This document shows positions 12,367 through 24,948 of a stretch of 64,000 nt of DNA, one piece after another; the first letter of the stretch is position 1; each line of letters begins with the position of its first letter. The stretch is from Loxodes magnus (lineage: Eukaryota; Ciliophora; Karyorelictea; Loxodida; Loxodidae). The position numbers and the translations under genes are program-made. Where the stretch lies: NCBI GenBank assembly GCA_946699065.1, contig CAMPDV010000871.1, positions 62,001-126,000 of the forward strand, read 5' to 3'. The notes beneath the pieces were generated by a model. The model saw nothing but the letters and a program-made list of their open reading frames with translations. It did not search any database and was not told the DNA's origin.

Positions 12367-12933
12367 AAGAATATTTTTTTAAATCACCAAGATAACTTTA
12401 TAGCTCTTCATCTTTTTTAAGACTATGACTTATTTCTAATGTCATCAAAGCTTAATAATCAAGCTTTTCTTTCACATTAATTCCTAATTTTTAAGTGGTT
12501 TCAATGAAGTTAATTCCTAACTAAAAGGCTAACTCAATTCCTTCTTCGTAAGAAACTTTTTTTTTTAATCAAATCTATTTTAGATCCAAATAATCAGAAC
12601 TAAGCATTTGAATTTGTATGTGGTTTTATATATTAAAACTCAAACTTAACATTTTAAAAGGATTTTATATCAGTAACATCATAAATAAAAATAAATACCT
12701 AAGTATTTTGTAAAGATGTTTAAGAATAGAATTAAGCCGATCTAAGCCTCTGGGTACTAAAATTTAAATTTAAAGCTATTTTTACTAAATCAATAGGTTA
12801 TGGAAATTTTAATAATTTGTTTTATTCAAACTCTTTCAATCCAAGAATTTTTTTCATTCAATCCATATAGAAACAAGTTTTTCCTGTTTACTAATAGCCA
12901 CGTATTAAGTATTTAAATACGAAATCAAAGTCC
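12367..12933 (-). pseudogene. Rab-like small GTPase pseudogene, copy 3 (P-loop kept)
   Basis: Minus-strand reading in the ciliate code begins DFDFVFKYLIRGYQQTGKTC. This contains a complete P-loop GYQQTGKT (G-x4-G-K-T), followed by FIFIYDVTDIKSFQNVKFEF, GSKIDL (G4, normally NKxD) and VSYEEGIELAFQLGINFIETT (G5). The LQIWDTAG switch II segment is degraded (Trp replaced by Ser) and the frame breaks near the G4 motif in an A-rich run. TGA codons occur after CFYMD and before LFGSKIDL. It resembles Rab more than Ras by its YDVT-x4-SF segment, but it is too broken to assign a subfamily. Confidence 0.65.
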
Positions 12934-12939
12934 TATAGC

Positions 12940-13860
12940 ATCTTACTTATATAAAAAAGATTGACAATTTAATTTAAAGTTTAAATAAAGATGGTAAAAG
13001 TTGAATAGATGAATTGATATTTTATATTTTAGAAAATTAAAAAATATTAATATTGATAAAATAAGTTATAATAAGGATATATAAATATTTTAAATAGCTT
13101 AATTATATAATTAAAAAAAGCTTTATCTGTTTAATCTTTTATTTATAAAAAAGGTTATTTGCTATATATACTTTTATTTATATTAAATTATTATATATAA
13201 ATTAATTTCATATTAAATAATTTACTAAATAAATGTCTTATTTATTGTAAAATTTGAATAGGAAAATTACTTAATTAAAAAAAATATTTATGAGAAAAGA
13301 ATGGGAATGTAATTTAAAGAAAAAAGAATAATTTAGAAAAAAAATTAGAATATTATATCTTAATAAAATTATAATTATAAGAATTATATATGATAATTTT
13401 ATTAATAAAATAATAATTATAAATCAATATTTTTTTATTGGAGTTTAAAATCTTTTAAGGTAACTTTATAAACTAAACTAACTAATAATAATTAAAATAG
13501 TATTTTATTTCTAAGTAATAAAATAAATATAAAATTAAAATTTTCTAATTTTAAATTAAATTAAAATTAATTCTCTTTAAGTCATTAAAGAATTATAAAT
13601 CAATTATTTAAGATAGAAATAAAAATAAATTAGAATATTTTATACTTTTATATTTTAATTAAAGGTAATATATAACTCTAATTAAAAAAAACTCATAACA
13701 TCAAAATACCATAAATTATACACTGATAAATTAATTTTTAAATATTAAAACTTATAGTTAAATTATTGAAAGATCTAAGTTAAAAATAAAAATCTAAATT
13801 AAACATTTAAATGTTTCAAAATTTAAGTATAATTTTTTTCTAAATAGATTATAAATAAAA
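12940..13860. other. AT-rich stretch, no gene seen
   Basis: Low-complexity AT-rich DNA; nothing supported. Confidence 0.4.
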
Positions 13861-13865
13861 ATAAA

Positions 13866-13955
13866 AACATAACTAAAAATATAACTATAAAATATAACTA
13901 TGAAATATAACTATGAAATATAACTATAGAATATAACTATAAAATAAAACTATAT
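13866..13955 (+). repeat. Tandem repeat, about 13-bp unit
   Basis: Roughly seven imperfect copies of AAATATAACTATG follow one another, ending in a TA-rich run. It lies in non-coding DNA between a Rab-like pseudogene and a gag-like ORF. No function is suggested by the context. Confidence 0.7.
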
Positions 13956-14363
13956 ATATAATTTTTTAAAATTTAAATAATGCATTTTTGCTTTAAATTA
14001 AAAAATTATGTGTTATTTATATTAAAAAAAATTGAACTTTAAAATAAAATAATTAAAACTGTGTTATTTATTTAATAACTTTACGAGTTATCTTTAGAAC
14101 TAAGATATATCTTTTGCTTTAATTTAATTTTTTATTTCAATTTTTTTTATAAATTAGTTGAATTTATAGCCCCGTTTTCAAATAAAAAAAGTTAAATAAT
14201 TATAATAATTTAAAATTATTAGATTAAAAATCTTGCTCTTATTTTAATAAAAAAGTTAAAGTTAAAAAGCTTTGTTAAAGCCTTAGTAATCAGCCATTTG
14301 ACCTATTCTATCAGCTTGTCTCCATTAGTTTGTCTTGAATTTCTACTAGGCTTAGTTAGGCGG

Positions 14364-14383
14364 TGTAGCACTTCATTAGCGCA
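14364..14383 (-). promoter_or_regulatory. Stem-loop downstream of gag-like ORF 3
   Basis: On the minus strand GCGCT-AATGA-AGTGC forms a 5-bp stem (one G-U) with loop AATGA, followed by CTACACCGC. This is very close to the 3' terminal hairpin of repeat family A (GCGCC-AATGA-GGTGC then CTACACGC). The C-G closing pair of one is a T-A pair in the other, a compensatory change. Confidence 0.5.
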
Positions 14384-15109
14384 CTATCCTTTAATATTCT
14401 GAATAGTTTTCATCTTGCATGAAGCGTTCCTAATTATTTCTCCAAGGATTAAGATTTGAATTAAAGAATTTTCTTCTATAAATGTTTCCACTTTATGTTG
14501 GATATATCCTAAATAGTTTTCTAAAAGTATCTTATTTATTCTTTCTTTAAATTTCGCTTAGTTAGTAGCAGTATTTTCATTGGTGTTATTTATTGCACAC
14601 GTAGCATTTTATTCTTCTTTTAACCTATTATTCCTGTAACACTTATTTAATTTAAATTTACTACTTATTTTAAATAAACGTTTACTGTTTATTTTAATTT
14701 GAGGCTTCATTTTCTATTTCCATAGGATCTGATTAATTCTGTTAAATCGAAAATGGCGTAACCTGAATTTATTATTAAATTTAAAGAATTCTTTGTTCCA
14801 TTTTGTCTTCTATTTCTTATGATGATTAATATTGTTTCTTAAGTAAAGACGTTATTAATTTTTCTAATTTTTCTACTTTATCAGTGAGGTATCTATTTTT
14901 AAACATAAACTCTTTTAATGACTTAGATAATATTTCTATTTGAGTTTGTGTGGAAGTTTTTTTAGTTCTGGATTTCCAAGTGGTTAATGTTCGTCATATT
15001 AATCATATTTCTCACTTTCACTCATTGTAATTATTTCGCTTTTTTATTTTTTAGAGAATTTTCCTGTTTAAATATTTTGTTCAAAGTTCTGCTATTTCTT
15101 AGAAGCCAT
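14378..15109 (-). pseudogene. Gag-like zinc-knuckle protein, copy 3, frameshifted
   Basis: It begins MASKKQQNFEQN at an ATG like copies 1 and 4 (MA-x-KKQQ). After about 60 codons the frame shifts within an A run. The next frame carries a coiled-coil stretch (SKSLKEFMFKNRYLTDKVEK), SDPMEIENE, a zinc knuckle KCYVCNKQHQ-TGA-KYC (C-x2-C-x3-H-x4-C) and RIYPTQSGNIYRRKFF, the shared C-terminal motif. TGA stands where copy 1 has Trp (HCWKKC). The original frame also happens to stay open for long, so the minus strand shows overlapping open frames. The conserved motifs decide which is the coding one. Confidence 0.65.
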
Positions 15110-15114
15110 TTTAT

Positions 15115-16395
15115 ATCATAATATCATATTATAAATTATTTAGAAATAATTTAAATATTTCTGTAAATTTATAATCGAACTACATAATAGATATTATAAA
15201 CTAAGTATAATAAATTAAAAATTTATTTAACTTTATTTATAAAAATTAATTAAAAATTATATTTGTACTTTTATACTTATCAAGTTATTTTTAGACTTAT
15301 ATGCTAGTATTTAATTAAAAGAAAGATTCATTGAAAAGAAGTATTTCAATACTAAGACATATATTTTTAATTTTAATAGTAATTTATATTTATATCTTTT
15401 TTATTTTAAGATAAAAATCTATTTATTTTTTTAAAGTTATATAAATAATACTTTATAAATTAAGTTTACTTTTTAATTTACTATAACAAAAAAATCACAA
15501 TTAATAGAATAAAAAAATAATTTAGTTTTAGTTTACAAAAATAAACATAATCAGAATTAAAAAAAACAAGTTTACATCAAATATTTATGAATTAATTTTA
15601 AAATTTAAATAATATAAAAAGTAAATTTAATCATTACAATTGCTATCAGTTAGAAGTTATATCAAAAATAAAGTTTAAATTATTAATCTAATTATATAAT
15701 AAAATCTTTATATATAATATTTTTATATAATATTAAAATTATTAAATACTATAATTATTATAAAATTAGTTTATACTTAAAAAAGTAAACTATTATACTA
15801 TTAATATTTAAAGTAACTTTATAAATAAAATCATTTAATAAAAGAAGAAATAATGCTACATTTTTCTATGTTCTTTTATGGTAATCAGAAAGAATTTTAT
15901 ATAAACATTATTTTATATTTTAAAATTACGATTAATTTAATAAACCATAGAAAATAAAGTCTTAATTCACAGAAAATTATAATTATTTTATAATAGTACA
16001 TGCTTTAATATATAAGAAAATTAAATTAAATTAAATTAAATTAAATTAGAAAACCTGAAAATAAAATTGTTAAATACAATTTAAAGTAGGTTTAAGAACT
16101 ATTAAATTAAGTAAATATTCAAAATAAAAATTTATAAATGACTTAATAAATGCTATTATTTTATATAACTTAAAATTTAAAGCTTAAAAGAGTTTAAAAT
16201 ATAATAAAGAATAATAAATCTTATTTTATCTAATTAAATATAATAATTTCGATTAAATTAATTTAGTATATTAAGAGAAGAAGATTTTAATTAGTAAAAG
16301 ATATAAGTTTAATAAAATCTTTAGCCCTAATATATTTTTTTCAAATAAATTTTTTTGTTATTTATTATTTAATTATTTTTAATTAATATGATATA
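15115..16395. other. AT-rich stretch with a short TTAAA microsatellite
   Basis: No gene supported. A run of about six TTAAA units is present around 16018-16048. Confidence 0.4.
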
Positions 16396-16403
16396 TAGAA
16401 AAA

Positions 16404-17100
16404 ATGGAAAACTTCTTGCAATAGTTCTCTTCTTAAAAGGATTCATCTTAGTCAAAATATGATTAATAGAGAGTACTTTAAGAATTTTAAGTTATGCAAT
16501 TAGAAAATTTTAAACTCATAAGAACAGTATAAGAACTAGAAAGAAAAATAGAATATCTGATGATTAACTCATAAGAGAAAAAAATTAAAAATAAACAGTC
16601 AGGAAATATCAGAATACAAAAATTAGAAGAAAAATTCAACCAATTTGCAGATTAACTGAAATCATATTCTTATAAAAAATATAAGTGAATGATCCGATGG
16701 ATGTTGAGCAACAGTCCACAACAACTTTCATTCCATATCGGAAAATAATAAGATGCTGGTACTGCAAGCGACCAGGGCACAATTTAAAAAGCTACTTCCA
16801 ATTTTAATAAAAATAAAAGAAAATAATAAAAAACTAATGGGAAAATATTTTCGGATCTATTGTAACTTAGAAGGTAAACTGTATAGAAAAAAAAAACTAT
16901 AATTAAAGAGTGAAACTCCTTATATCTAATAAGCGGTTAACGAATTCAATAAAAAGTGACTGGGATTCGACCTATCGGAAAAGATTAGAAATAACAACCT
17001 AAAAATAACCAAGAATCATAATAGAAAAAATCCAAGCAGATTTGAAGTTGATACTTATATCTAACTTTAAACTTAAAAGTGGTTAGCCTAAAAATGTCAG
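16404..17100 (+). pseudogene. Gag-like zinc-knuckle protein, copy 5, frameshifted
   Basis: The ATG opens MENFLQQFSSQKDSS with about 95 codons of coiled-coil-like sequence (LENFKLIRTVQELERKIEYL, KLEEKFNQFADQL). The frame then shifts after KKYK. In the second frame NDPMDVEQQ is followed by a knuckle RCWYCKRPGHNLKSY, i.e. C-x2-C-x4-H-x4-Y: the last zinc ligand Cys is Tyr (TAC for TGC). A third frame holds RIYCNLEGKLYRKKKL, the shared C-terminal motif. It is a diverged member of the same family on the opposite strand from copies 1-3, broken by two frameshifts and a lost ligand. Confidence 0.6.
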
Positions 17101-17104
17101 ACCC

Positions 17105-18100
17105 ACTATAATCAATTATTTATTTATTTATATATATATATTATAATATAAAACAGTTTTTTTCTTAAATAAAAAAATATTAAATTTGTTAGCTATGGAT
17201 TAAAGTTTGATATATAATATTAAATATTTTATTTAAAAATTTTGATAATCAAGTAAAATTTTAGACTATATATGGTTCTTAATTATTAATCTAATATTAA
17301 ACATAATTAATAATATTATATATTTTCTATGTTTAATATTTGGTATACTTACAAAAATATTTTTAAATCAGAAATTTTTATATATGTCGCAATCATAATT
17401 TATTTATTTTTTTAATTTATTTTGAGTAAAATAAAAAAAGAAAGAAACTCAATATTAAAGTTATCTATTTTATGTGATGTCAAAAATTTTAAATTACTTC
17501 ATTAATTTTTTGAAAGCTTTTAAGTTAATTTATAATAATACAAAATTTTACAATTATATATTTTGCTAATTAAGTATATATTTAATTAAATTTTTTTTCT
17601 AATTAATATATTTACAATTAAAAAATTATAAATTAATTTAAATAAACTAATTTATATTTATAATAGAGAAAAAATATAAAAAGCATAAAAAATTATTATT
17701 ATTATGATTAATTTTTAATTAGTTTAAAAAAATAAGACAAATGAATCATTCAGAAATATAAAAGATATTAAAGCTTATAAAAATAAAAATAATCTAAATT
17801 ATTGATGAAAGATTAAATATATTTATTAACTTATATTAAAGTCTTTTATTTAGGTATTTATATTTTTATTTAAAAAGTATAAAAATAAAATTATATAATT
17901 AATATTTTATAAAATAAAGAGTATATTTATATCATACTTTCTATAATATTTTATTTTTCTTTAATATTTTACTGCTAATTTAAAAGTAAAGCTATATTTA
18001 TGAATCTCTTTCATCTATTGTAAGAGTTTCCAATATTCTAATTTAAAATTATTGAATCATACTGCTAGAAAAGAATCTATTATTTACTAAATTAAAATTG
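17105..18100. other. AT-rich stretch, no gene seen
   Basis: Very AT-rich interval with many short palindromic AT tracts; nothing supported. Confidence 0.4.
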
Positions 18101-18106
18101 CTTGAT

Positions 18107-18382
18107 CTATTCTGATTGGAAGCTCATCACCTTGCTCACCTTAACTCCTAATATAAATCTTTAAGTACTAACAATTACTGGTGGCATGTGCGGAGATAAG
18201 CAGTTGATATTTGGTTATCTGTAGGTAGGGAGCTCCATCGCTATGGATTAATTGTTGTCAAGACCCTACCGATGGTAAACCGGATAATTCGATTTGACTT
18301 TGAATTAGGATGCTTTATTCTTGATAGCACCTGTATCTAGGTGTAGACGAAGTATTACTCCTGAAGCTGTCAAATTTAAATT
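18107..18382 (+). repeat. SINE-like repeat family D, copy 1
   Basis: A GC-richer island of about 275 bp in AT-rich DNA, from TCTATTCTGATTGGAAGCT to CTCCTGAAGCTGTCAAA. It matches 37478-37742 along its whole length with substitutions and small indels. It contains AGGGAGCTCCATCGCTATGG, a module also present in family B (39598-39618). No ORF of its own. Small size, abrupt boundaries and dispersion suggest a non-autonomous retroposon or a structured RNA gene family. No tRNA-type A/B boxes were identified. Confidence 0.6.
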
Positions 18383-18389
18383 ATAAAAG

Positions 18390-18735
18390 AATTAATTACA
18401 TAAATGTATTTTATGAATAATAAAATTAAATAAATTTGGTAAATTTTATAATCTTATAATCTTAATATCTTATATAATGTATAAAATTTTAAATGACTCA
18501 AAAGCTTCAACTAAATTATACAAGAACGGTTCAACTTTATAATCAGGTTTAAATCATATATAAAAGTTGCATTCTTTGAAAAAAATATTAATATGTTATA
18601 AATTATTAATTTTACCTTAATCCCTATGTTAAGTAATACTTTCATATCATTTATTAGTATTTTAAACATAGGTTAAAAAATGCTTTATATATTTATAATA
18701 TTTTTTATAATTTGCCTGAAATAAATAATTTATTA
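18390..18735. other. AT-rich spacer
   Basis: Non-coding interval between the family D repeat and a Rab-like pseudogene; nothing supported. Confidence 0.4.
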
Positions 18736-18737
18736 TG

Positions 18738-19318
18738 TTTTCTTAAACTAGTAGTCTAGTTTAACATAAGAAAAATAACTTTTTAGTTCTTGCTCGTTTT
18801 TTAGTTTATGTACTTTCTCCAGAGTCATTTATGCTACAAATTCGAAAAGTTCTTCTACATTAATTCTTGTCTACGCTGACGTTTCTATGAAAGGTATTCC
18901 TCACTAAAAAGCTTACTCTAATCCTTCTTCAAAAGATACTTATCTTTCTTATCTTTTATCTAATTTAGTTCCTACTAAAATGAGTTAAGTAGTAGATCTT
19001 GCCTAATATTTTATAATCTCATATTCTTTTTAAATGTGAAGAAAAGATTGCAAATTAGATACATCATAAAGTAAGCATATTACTTATGAATTTCTATAAA
19101 AGACATTTATAACATTCTTATAGCGTTCTGAATATTTTTATACTCAAATTTATAATTTCATTCTATTTTTGTCAATTAGCAATCTTTTTTCCTTTAATTC
19201 TTTACCAAAAGAATAGGAAAATGATTTATTAAATTTTCTTTCAATAAACATAGTAAGTAAACTTCATCTTCCTATTTCTTAGCCTGTCAGCAAAATTTCA
19301 AATAAAAAGTCATAATCC
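18738..19318 (-). pseudogene. Rab-like small GTPase pseudogene, copy 4
   Basis: The longest single-frame Rab-like copy. It reads from YDLLFEILLTGQEIGR to KLDYQFKKTQ with no frameshift that I can see, but has three TGA codons. The order of motifs is right: a P-loop region (GQEIGR-TGA-SLL, lacking GKS), LQI-TGA (the W of LQIWDTAGQE), SERYKNVINVFYR, ICLLYDVSNLQSF, LILVGTKLDK (G4, usually GNKxD), EEGLEQAFQ-TGA-GIPFIETSA (G5). It is likely a membrane-traffic type GTPase by similarity, but the missing lysine of the P-loop argues that it is non-functional. It has no C-terminal Cys-Cys prenylation signal that I can see. Confidence 0.7.
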
Positions 19319-19324
19319 AACTAT

Positions 19325-20935
19325 ATTTTTATTTATAAAAAGTGTAAAAATATTTATATCTATCTATTTATAAATTTAATAATGCTATATTTTAATATTT
19401 AAATAATCATTTAAACTAATTTTACCTTCTATCCTTATAAATAAACTTTATATTATAAGTATAAGATTTACTTTATCCTATTAATTACTTATTTATTATC
19501 TTTGTTTAATATCATTTATTTGCTAATATATGTATGTTAATTAACTATTGTAATAAACACTCAGAAAATCTTAATTAATATCTGATATAATAATTCTAGC
19601 TAATATAATTATATAATATTATGTTTATTGAGATGCTTTATTTGCATAAAGTTATAGAATTTAAGATAATAAATAAACATAAATTTAATTATTATTGCTA
19701 TTATATATTAGTTAAGTAAATTAGTTTCGTATAAAGTCAAGATAAATTCTGCTAATCTAAAAAATATTTAATAGAAACTCTTTCCTAAGAAAATTGTGTG
19801 AAGTTTATTCAGACTGTAAAGTAAGTCATATAGTTGTAAAATTAGTCCTAAGATAGTAAAATATGAAATTTGTTCAAAAAAAATCTCACAACTTTGTTGA
19901 AATGTTAGGAACTCATTAAATATTCTATCTTTAAATAATTAATTGAGATTAAATTTTATATCGAAATTTTATTCTTCTATTGTTTCATAAATAATTAAAA
20001 ATCTAAGAATATTCTTGTAAAGCATTTATTTTTCATATTTTTATTAATATAATTTCTAAAATTTTAATATTATCTGCATTTTTTTATTAAAATTTAATTT
20101 AATGATTTATAATTATTATAAAAGTTAATTATTTTATATTAAAATGTTTTATATTTATTCATAATATATTTCTTAAAATTAAATTTTATTTAATTATTTT
20201 ACTTTCTTAAATAATATTATCCATTTTATTATATTTATATTTTGGTGATTTTAATTAAATAAATATTTTATTCAAGTCTTATTTTTGCTTCTATTTTTAT
20301 TTGCCTATTCAGTATGATTCATTTTTAATAGTTAAAATTCATACTAAGAAATTAAATTTTATAGTAACTATATTAAAATTTTAATTAAATTATATTGAAT
20401 AAGTTTTGATAATATAAATTAATTTTAATTTTATTAATTTATTTTTTTATTATTATTTTAATTTTTAAATCCATTATTTATATAATTTTCTGAGAAAAGA
20501 AAATATATTATTGATTAATCCTTATTTAAAAATAAAACTTAATTTTTTAAATCTTAAATTGATTTTTTAAATCTTTTTAATACTCTAGATCAATATGCAA
20601 ATTTGAGTAACTATCTTTACAAATATAGTAAATTTTTAATCTAATTTATAAGCAGAATTTTAATTAAAATATTAATTTTTCTAAATTTTTCTAAGTTTTA
20701 ATTTTTGTTTTTATATAATGAAAGAAAAATACTCAGAATTTCACGAAACTATTTTATCTAGTTTTTCTGATTTTCAATAATTTAAAGCTAAATTTTAATA
20801 AAATAATAAAAGATTAATTTTTCTAAATTATTAACTTTAATTAAGTATTTCAATATTATTTATATATATGTTTTATTTTATTCATTCCAATCTAAAAAAA
20901 ATTTTATTAAAAATTAGTTTTTTTAAGAATAACTC
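19325..20935. other. AT-rich stretch, no gene seen
   Basis: Non-coding AT-rich DNA between two Rab-like copies. Confidence 0.4.
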
Positions 20936-20944
20936 TCAGTTGAA

Positions 20945-21508
20945 AGGATTAAGATGCCTCAAATATTCTTCTTTACTCTATAATCCATAAATAAATTCTA
21001 ATTTCATTATAGCTGATTATTAGAAAATTTCTACTACATTTATACCTTATTCTGAAGAAATTTCAAAGAAAGGTATTCTTAACTAAATTGCTAATTCAAA
21101 TCCTTCTTCAAAAGATATTTTTCTTTCCTTTTTTAAATCTATTTTAGTTCCTATTAAGATAAATTAAGTCTCTAAAATGATTTATTTTTTTTGCATAGAA
21201 ATATTCATCCTTTATTCTCTCAAAGGAGTCATAGTTTGTAACATCATAAATCAAAAATACTACTGAATTTTATCTATAACAAGATGGTATTATAAATCGG
21301 TATCGTTCAGATCCTTTAGGAAATCAAATTAATAATTTAAATTTATTTTACTCAATTTTAATTTTATGTGTTTTAAAATCTCCTCCTATTTAATGTCAAT
21401 AATTAGTTAAACATTTATTTTCAGTTAATCTCCCAACTATGCATCATTTTCCTGTTTATCAATAACCAACTAATAAATATTTAAATAGAAAATCATAATC
21501 ATTATCAT
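20945..21508 (-). pseudogene. Rab-like small GTPase pseudogene, copy 5
   Basis: It begins DYDFLFKYLLVGY-TGA-QTGK-TGA-CIVGRLTENK, a recognisable P-loop (GY-x-QTGK) with TGA at two positions. IGGDFKTHKIKIE (switch I), LLI-TGA-FPKGSERYRF (LQIWDTAGSERYR), VFLIYDVTNYDSFERIK and, in another frame, ISFEEGFELAIQLRIPFFEISSE follow. The Trp of LQIW is TGA as in copy 4. One frameshift lies after YDSFERIK and four or five TGA codons occur. By sequence it is the copy closest to a standard Rab. Confidence 0.7.
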
Positions 21509-21514
21509 TATCCA

Positions 21515-22925
21515 TTCTTATTATTAACTTTTACTAGTTTAATTTTAACTTTAATATACTAATAAAATAAATAGAATAATTTTATTTTAGTTTATATGAA
21601 CTAAAACCATATTTAATTTCATTTACGCAATAAAACATTAAAAATATCTAAATTATTTAAAATTTGTAAATAAGATATTTATTAAACACCTTTAGTTTTA
21701 AATATTAGATTCCTTCAGGTTAAAGTTTTATTAATAGTTTTTAACATATAATATCTTTTTTAATAATTTGTTGTTAATTTTTGTTTGATTGTAGTACACA
21801 GTGAAATAAATAAAGAGTTAGTTATCTTTATATATTATTCTAACTAATAATAATATTTTATAAATATTTAAATAATTTAATAAATATATTTAGCTTATTA
21901 AACTATATAAATTTATTATAGTCTATTATTTAGTTTAGATATTTAAATTATTTATTTTCTTATTTTTAGAAAATTAAATTAATTATTATAATTACTATAA
22001 TTTAAAATATTTTAATATTATTGTGAGAAACTATTAACTGAAAGACTAGAACATAGATTGGTTATGATATTTAACTTAAATAATTTATTATATTATTTAA
22101 TTAATCTTTTTATAAAACATTTGCACTTTTATATAGATTAAAATAACTTTACGTAAAAGTTACAAGTAGTTTGCTTTTATTTAATTTAGAAAATAAACTA
22201 TTTATGAGTGAGATAATAAAAGGAATATTTGAAAAAGAAAAGTGGAAAGAATAATAAATATCTTTAAACTTAATAAATAACTATTTATTTTAAATTTTAT
22301 ATAAAATTTATTAAATGCTTTAAAGATAAAATAAATCAATTTAATTCAAGAAAATACAGAGAAAATAAATAGAAACTATTTAAAATATATAAAAATATAA
22401 AAATTAAAGAAATTATAAAATTATTTATTAAAATATTAAATAGAGTTAAATACTGAATGCAATCTACTTAAAATCTTGTTTAAAAATTAAATTATAATTG
22501 TAAAATATGTTGTAAAATAGATAATTTTACGATATTTAAAATATTATAGAAAAGTAACTCAAAGCTAGAAATTAAGTGAGCTAAATACTATTAAAAATCA
22601 TGAAACCTATATAGAAAAAAAAAATTCGAAAAGTTTAAAAGTTAGTAAAAAATTAATTAGTTTTTAAAAATTATTAAAAATGAAATAAGGAAATTCATTA
22701 AGATTTAGACAATTCTAAAGCAAAATTTTATTTAGAATAAATAGAACAAAAGAATAACTTATAGAGTATGTCTAATTTGGTTTAAATGAAGATTGTTTAA
22801 TTAGGTTAATTAAAGAAAAATTTATAAAATTTTTTTATAAATATGTTATGTTTCTTCAAGAGTAAATATATAAAATATAAATGTTGGAGTTTATTTGATT
22901 TATTATAGAATGATGAATAAATAAA
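21515..22925. other. AT-rich stretch, no gene seen
   Basis: No coding frame or RNA supported. Confidence 0.4.
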
Positions 22926-22928
22926 TAG

Positions 22929-22945
22929 GCAGACATGGTCCATAT
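22929..22945 (+). pseudogene. 5' fragment of the tRNA-Val gene
   Basis: ATAGGCAGACATGGTC repeats the first bases of the tRNA-Val at 6665, with a similar AAATAAATA lead. Similarity stops before the D loop. It is too short to be a gene. It may be a remnant of a third or fourth inserted copy, or chance extended by AT-rich flanks. Confidence 0.4.
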
Positions 22946-22949
22946 TAAA

Positions 22950-24940
22950 GGTAGATATACCACTAATATAAAGTAAAAATTACATTTTAATTGTCTAAAT
23001 TATTATTTTTTTACAAGTTATTTATATATTAAGATATCTTATAAAAAATTAATTAATTTATAATAAACTTAATTAAATTTTTAAAATAAATACTTAATAT
23101 TTCTAATATTTTTCTATCTAACAATGACTAATATATTTAAGAAGATAAAAAATTAAATTTTAAATAAGAGTTATATTAAATAACTTTATAAAATTTATTT
23201 TAATTAATAAAAGGAATTACAGTTATTATGTAACTTTTATTTAAGCTGTATATAAATTATTTATTCCAAATGTATTGATAAAGTTTATTATTTGTTAATT
23301 TATTTTTATAATTCAATTGGTTAAAAATTTAATTGCTTTGAGTTCACTAAATATTGAAATAAAATCACATAGAAATTTATAAAATTCTTCTTAAAAAAGA
23401 AAATAAATATTTATTCTTCAAGATACGTAATAAATAGATAAGTAAATAACTTAATTATATTTATATTATCTAATTATGTGTCTTTTGTCTTGTCTTGTCT
23501 TGTCTTTTCTTTTTAATTTTATCTTTGATATAATGACATATGGTAATTTTTTCATTCTTGGTTTCTCATTTTAAACTAATTTTTTTTAATAATCTCATTT
23601 AAGATTTTTTTATTTTTTGTAGTCAATATATCATAAGCAATTACTCATATTTACATTTTTCAAACAAAAATTTAAAATATGGTATTAACCTTAAAAAATA
23701 TGAAGCATAATTTTTAACTATTTAAAATTAATTAATTTTATCTGAAGTTTCTGTAAACTTATTTCTTTCTTTTACTGTTTTAACTAAAGCTTATAAAATA
23801 AGATACTTATTAGATAACTTCCTCTAAAATTTTGAATGCTATTAATATTCTTTATTAATATATTTAAATTAAATAAAATTAATTTAGCTTTGAGCATATA
23901 ATATTTTTTATTTTTATTACTAAATTATTCTAAATATTAATAAAGTTTATCGAAATTTATAATAAGATAAAATAGATAACATGCCCAATTAAAGTTTTCA
24001 TACTAGTCTCTTAACTTTAGTAAACTTTTCCTTAATAAATATTGTAGTTTAATCTAATAATTAGTTATTTATTTATTTATTTACTATTTCATTTATTTCT
24101 TTAAACTTTTATATAAATATTCAATAACTTTCCCTTATAAATAACTTAGTTTTACTAATTTTTTTGATTTACGTAATTTTGAAATACATATCTAGATAAT
24201 ATTCCATAAATAAAAAAAAGTTTAAAATAGAAATAATTTTATGGTTATTTGACTAAAATTTTAGTCAATAGTGAATTATTAAATAATCATTAGACAAAAT
24301 AAACTATAACATATTCAAAAGATATAATCAAATTTTAGTAATTAGTTTATAAATCAAGAACAATTAGATTAAATTTATTTAATCCTAATATGTTTTATAC
24401 TCTAATGTATTAATTCATATAAAGTTCTTCTATTTTGAATTTATTCTACTTTAGTAAAATTTTTTATTACTATATTCTTTCAATTTCTTTTTTAACTTAT
24501 AAAGCTTTTTCTTATACCTTCTTTGCATATTTTAATAATAAAATTTGATTTAATCAAATTTACACTTATTTAATATTTTAAAGTTCATATATTATTCTAG
24601 TTAATTTTAATTAATATTAGGCAAAGATAAATTAAATGAAAGACTTTAATGTATAAAATTAGATTTTAGATTTTAAAGATAAGTATTACATATTATATTT
24701 CAGAAAATTGTTAATTTTGAATATTATCCATTATTATAAATATTAATAATAGATATAAATACCAGCAAGCAAATTATGTAATTTTGTGTATAAGCTTTGA
24801 AATATATGATTAATATCTTTATTATTTTTTGTAATTAAATGCATTTATTTTATTTTACATGAAAAGTAGTTATAAAAATTATATAGTAGATTATCTTTAA
24901 TCTTGCTTGAAAGAGTAAATTCTTTTACTGCAAAAAACGA
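22950..24940. other. AT-rich stretch with a short TTGTC microsatellite
   Basis: Nothing coding seen. Around 23482-23512 there is a short run of TTGTC units (TGTCTTGTCTTGTCTTGTC). Confidence 0.4.
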
Positions 24941-24948
24941 AACTATTT

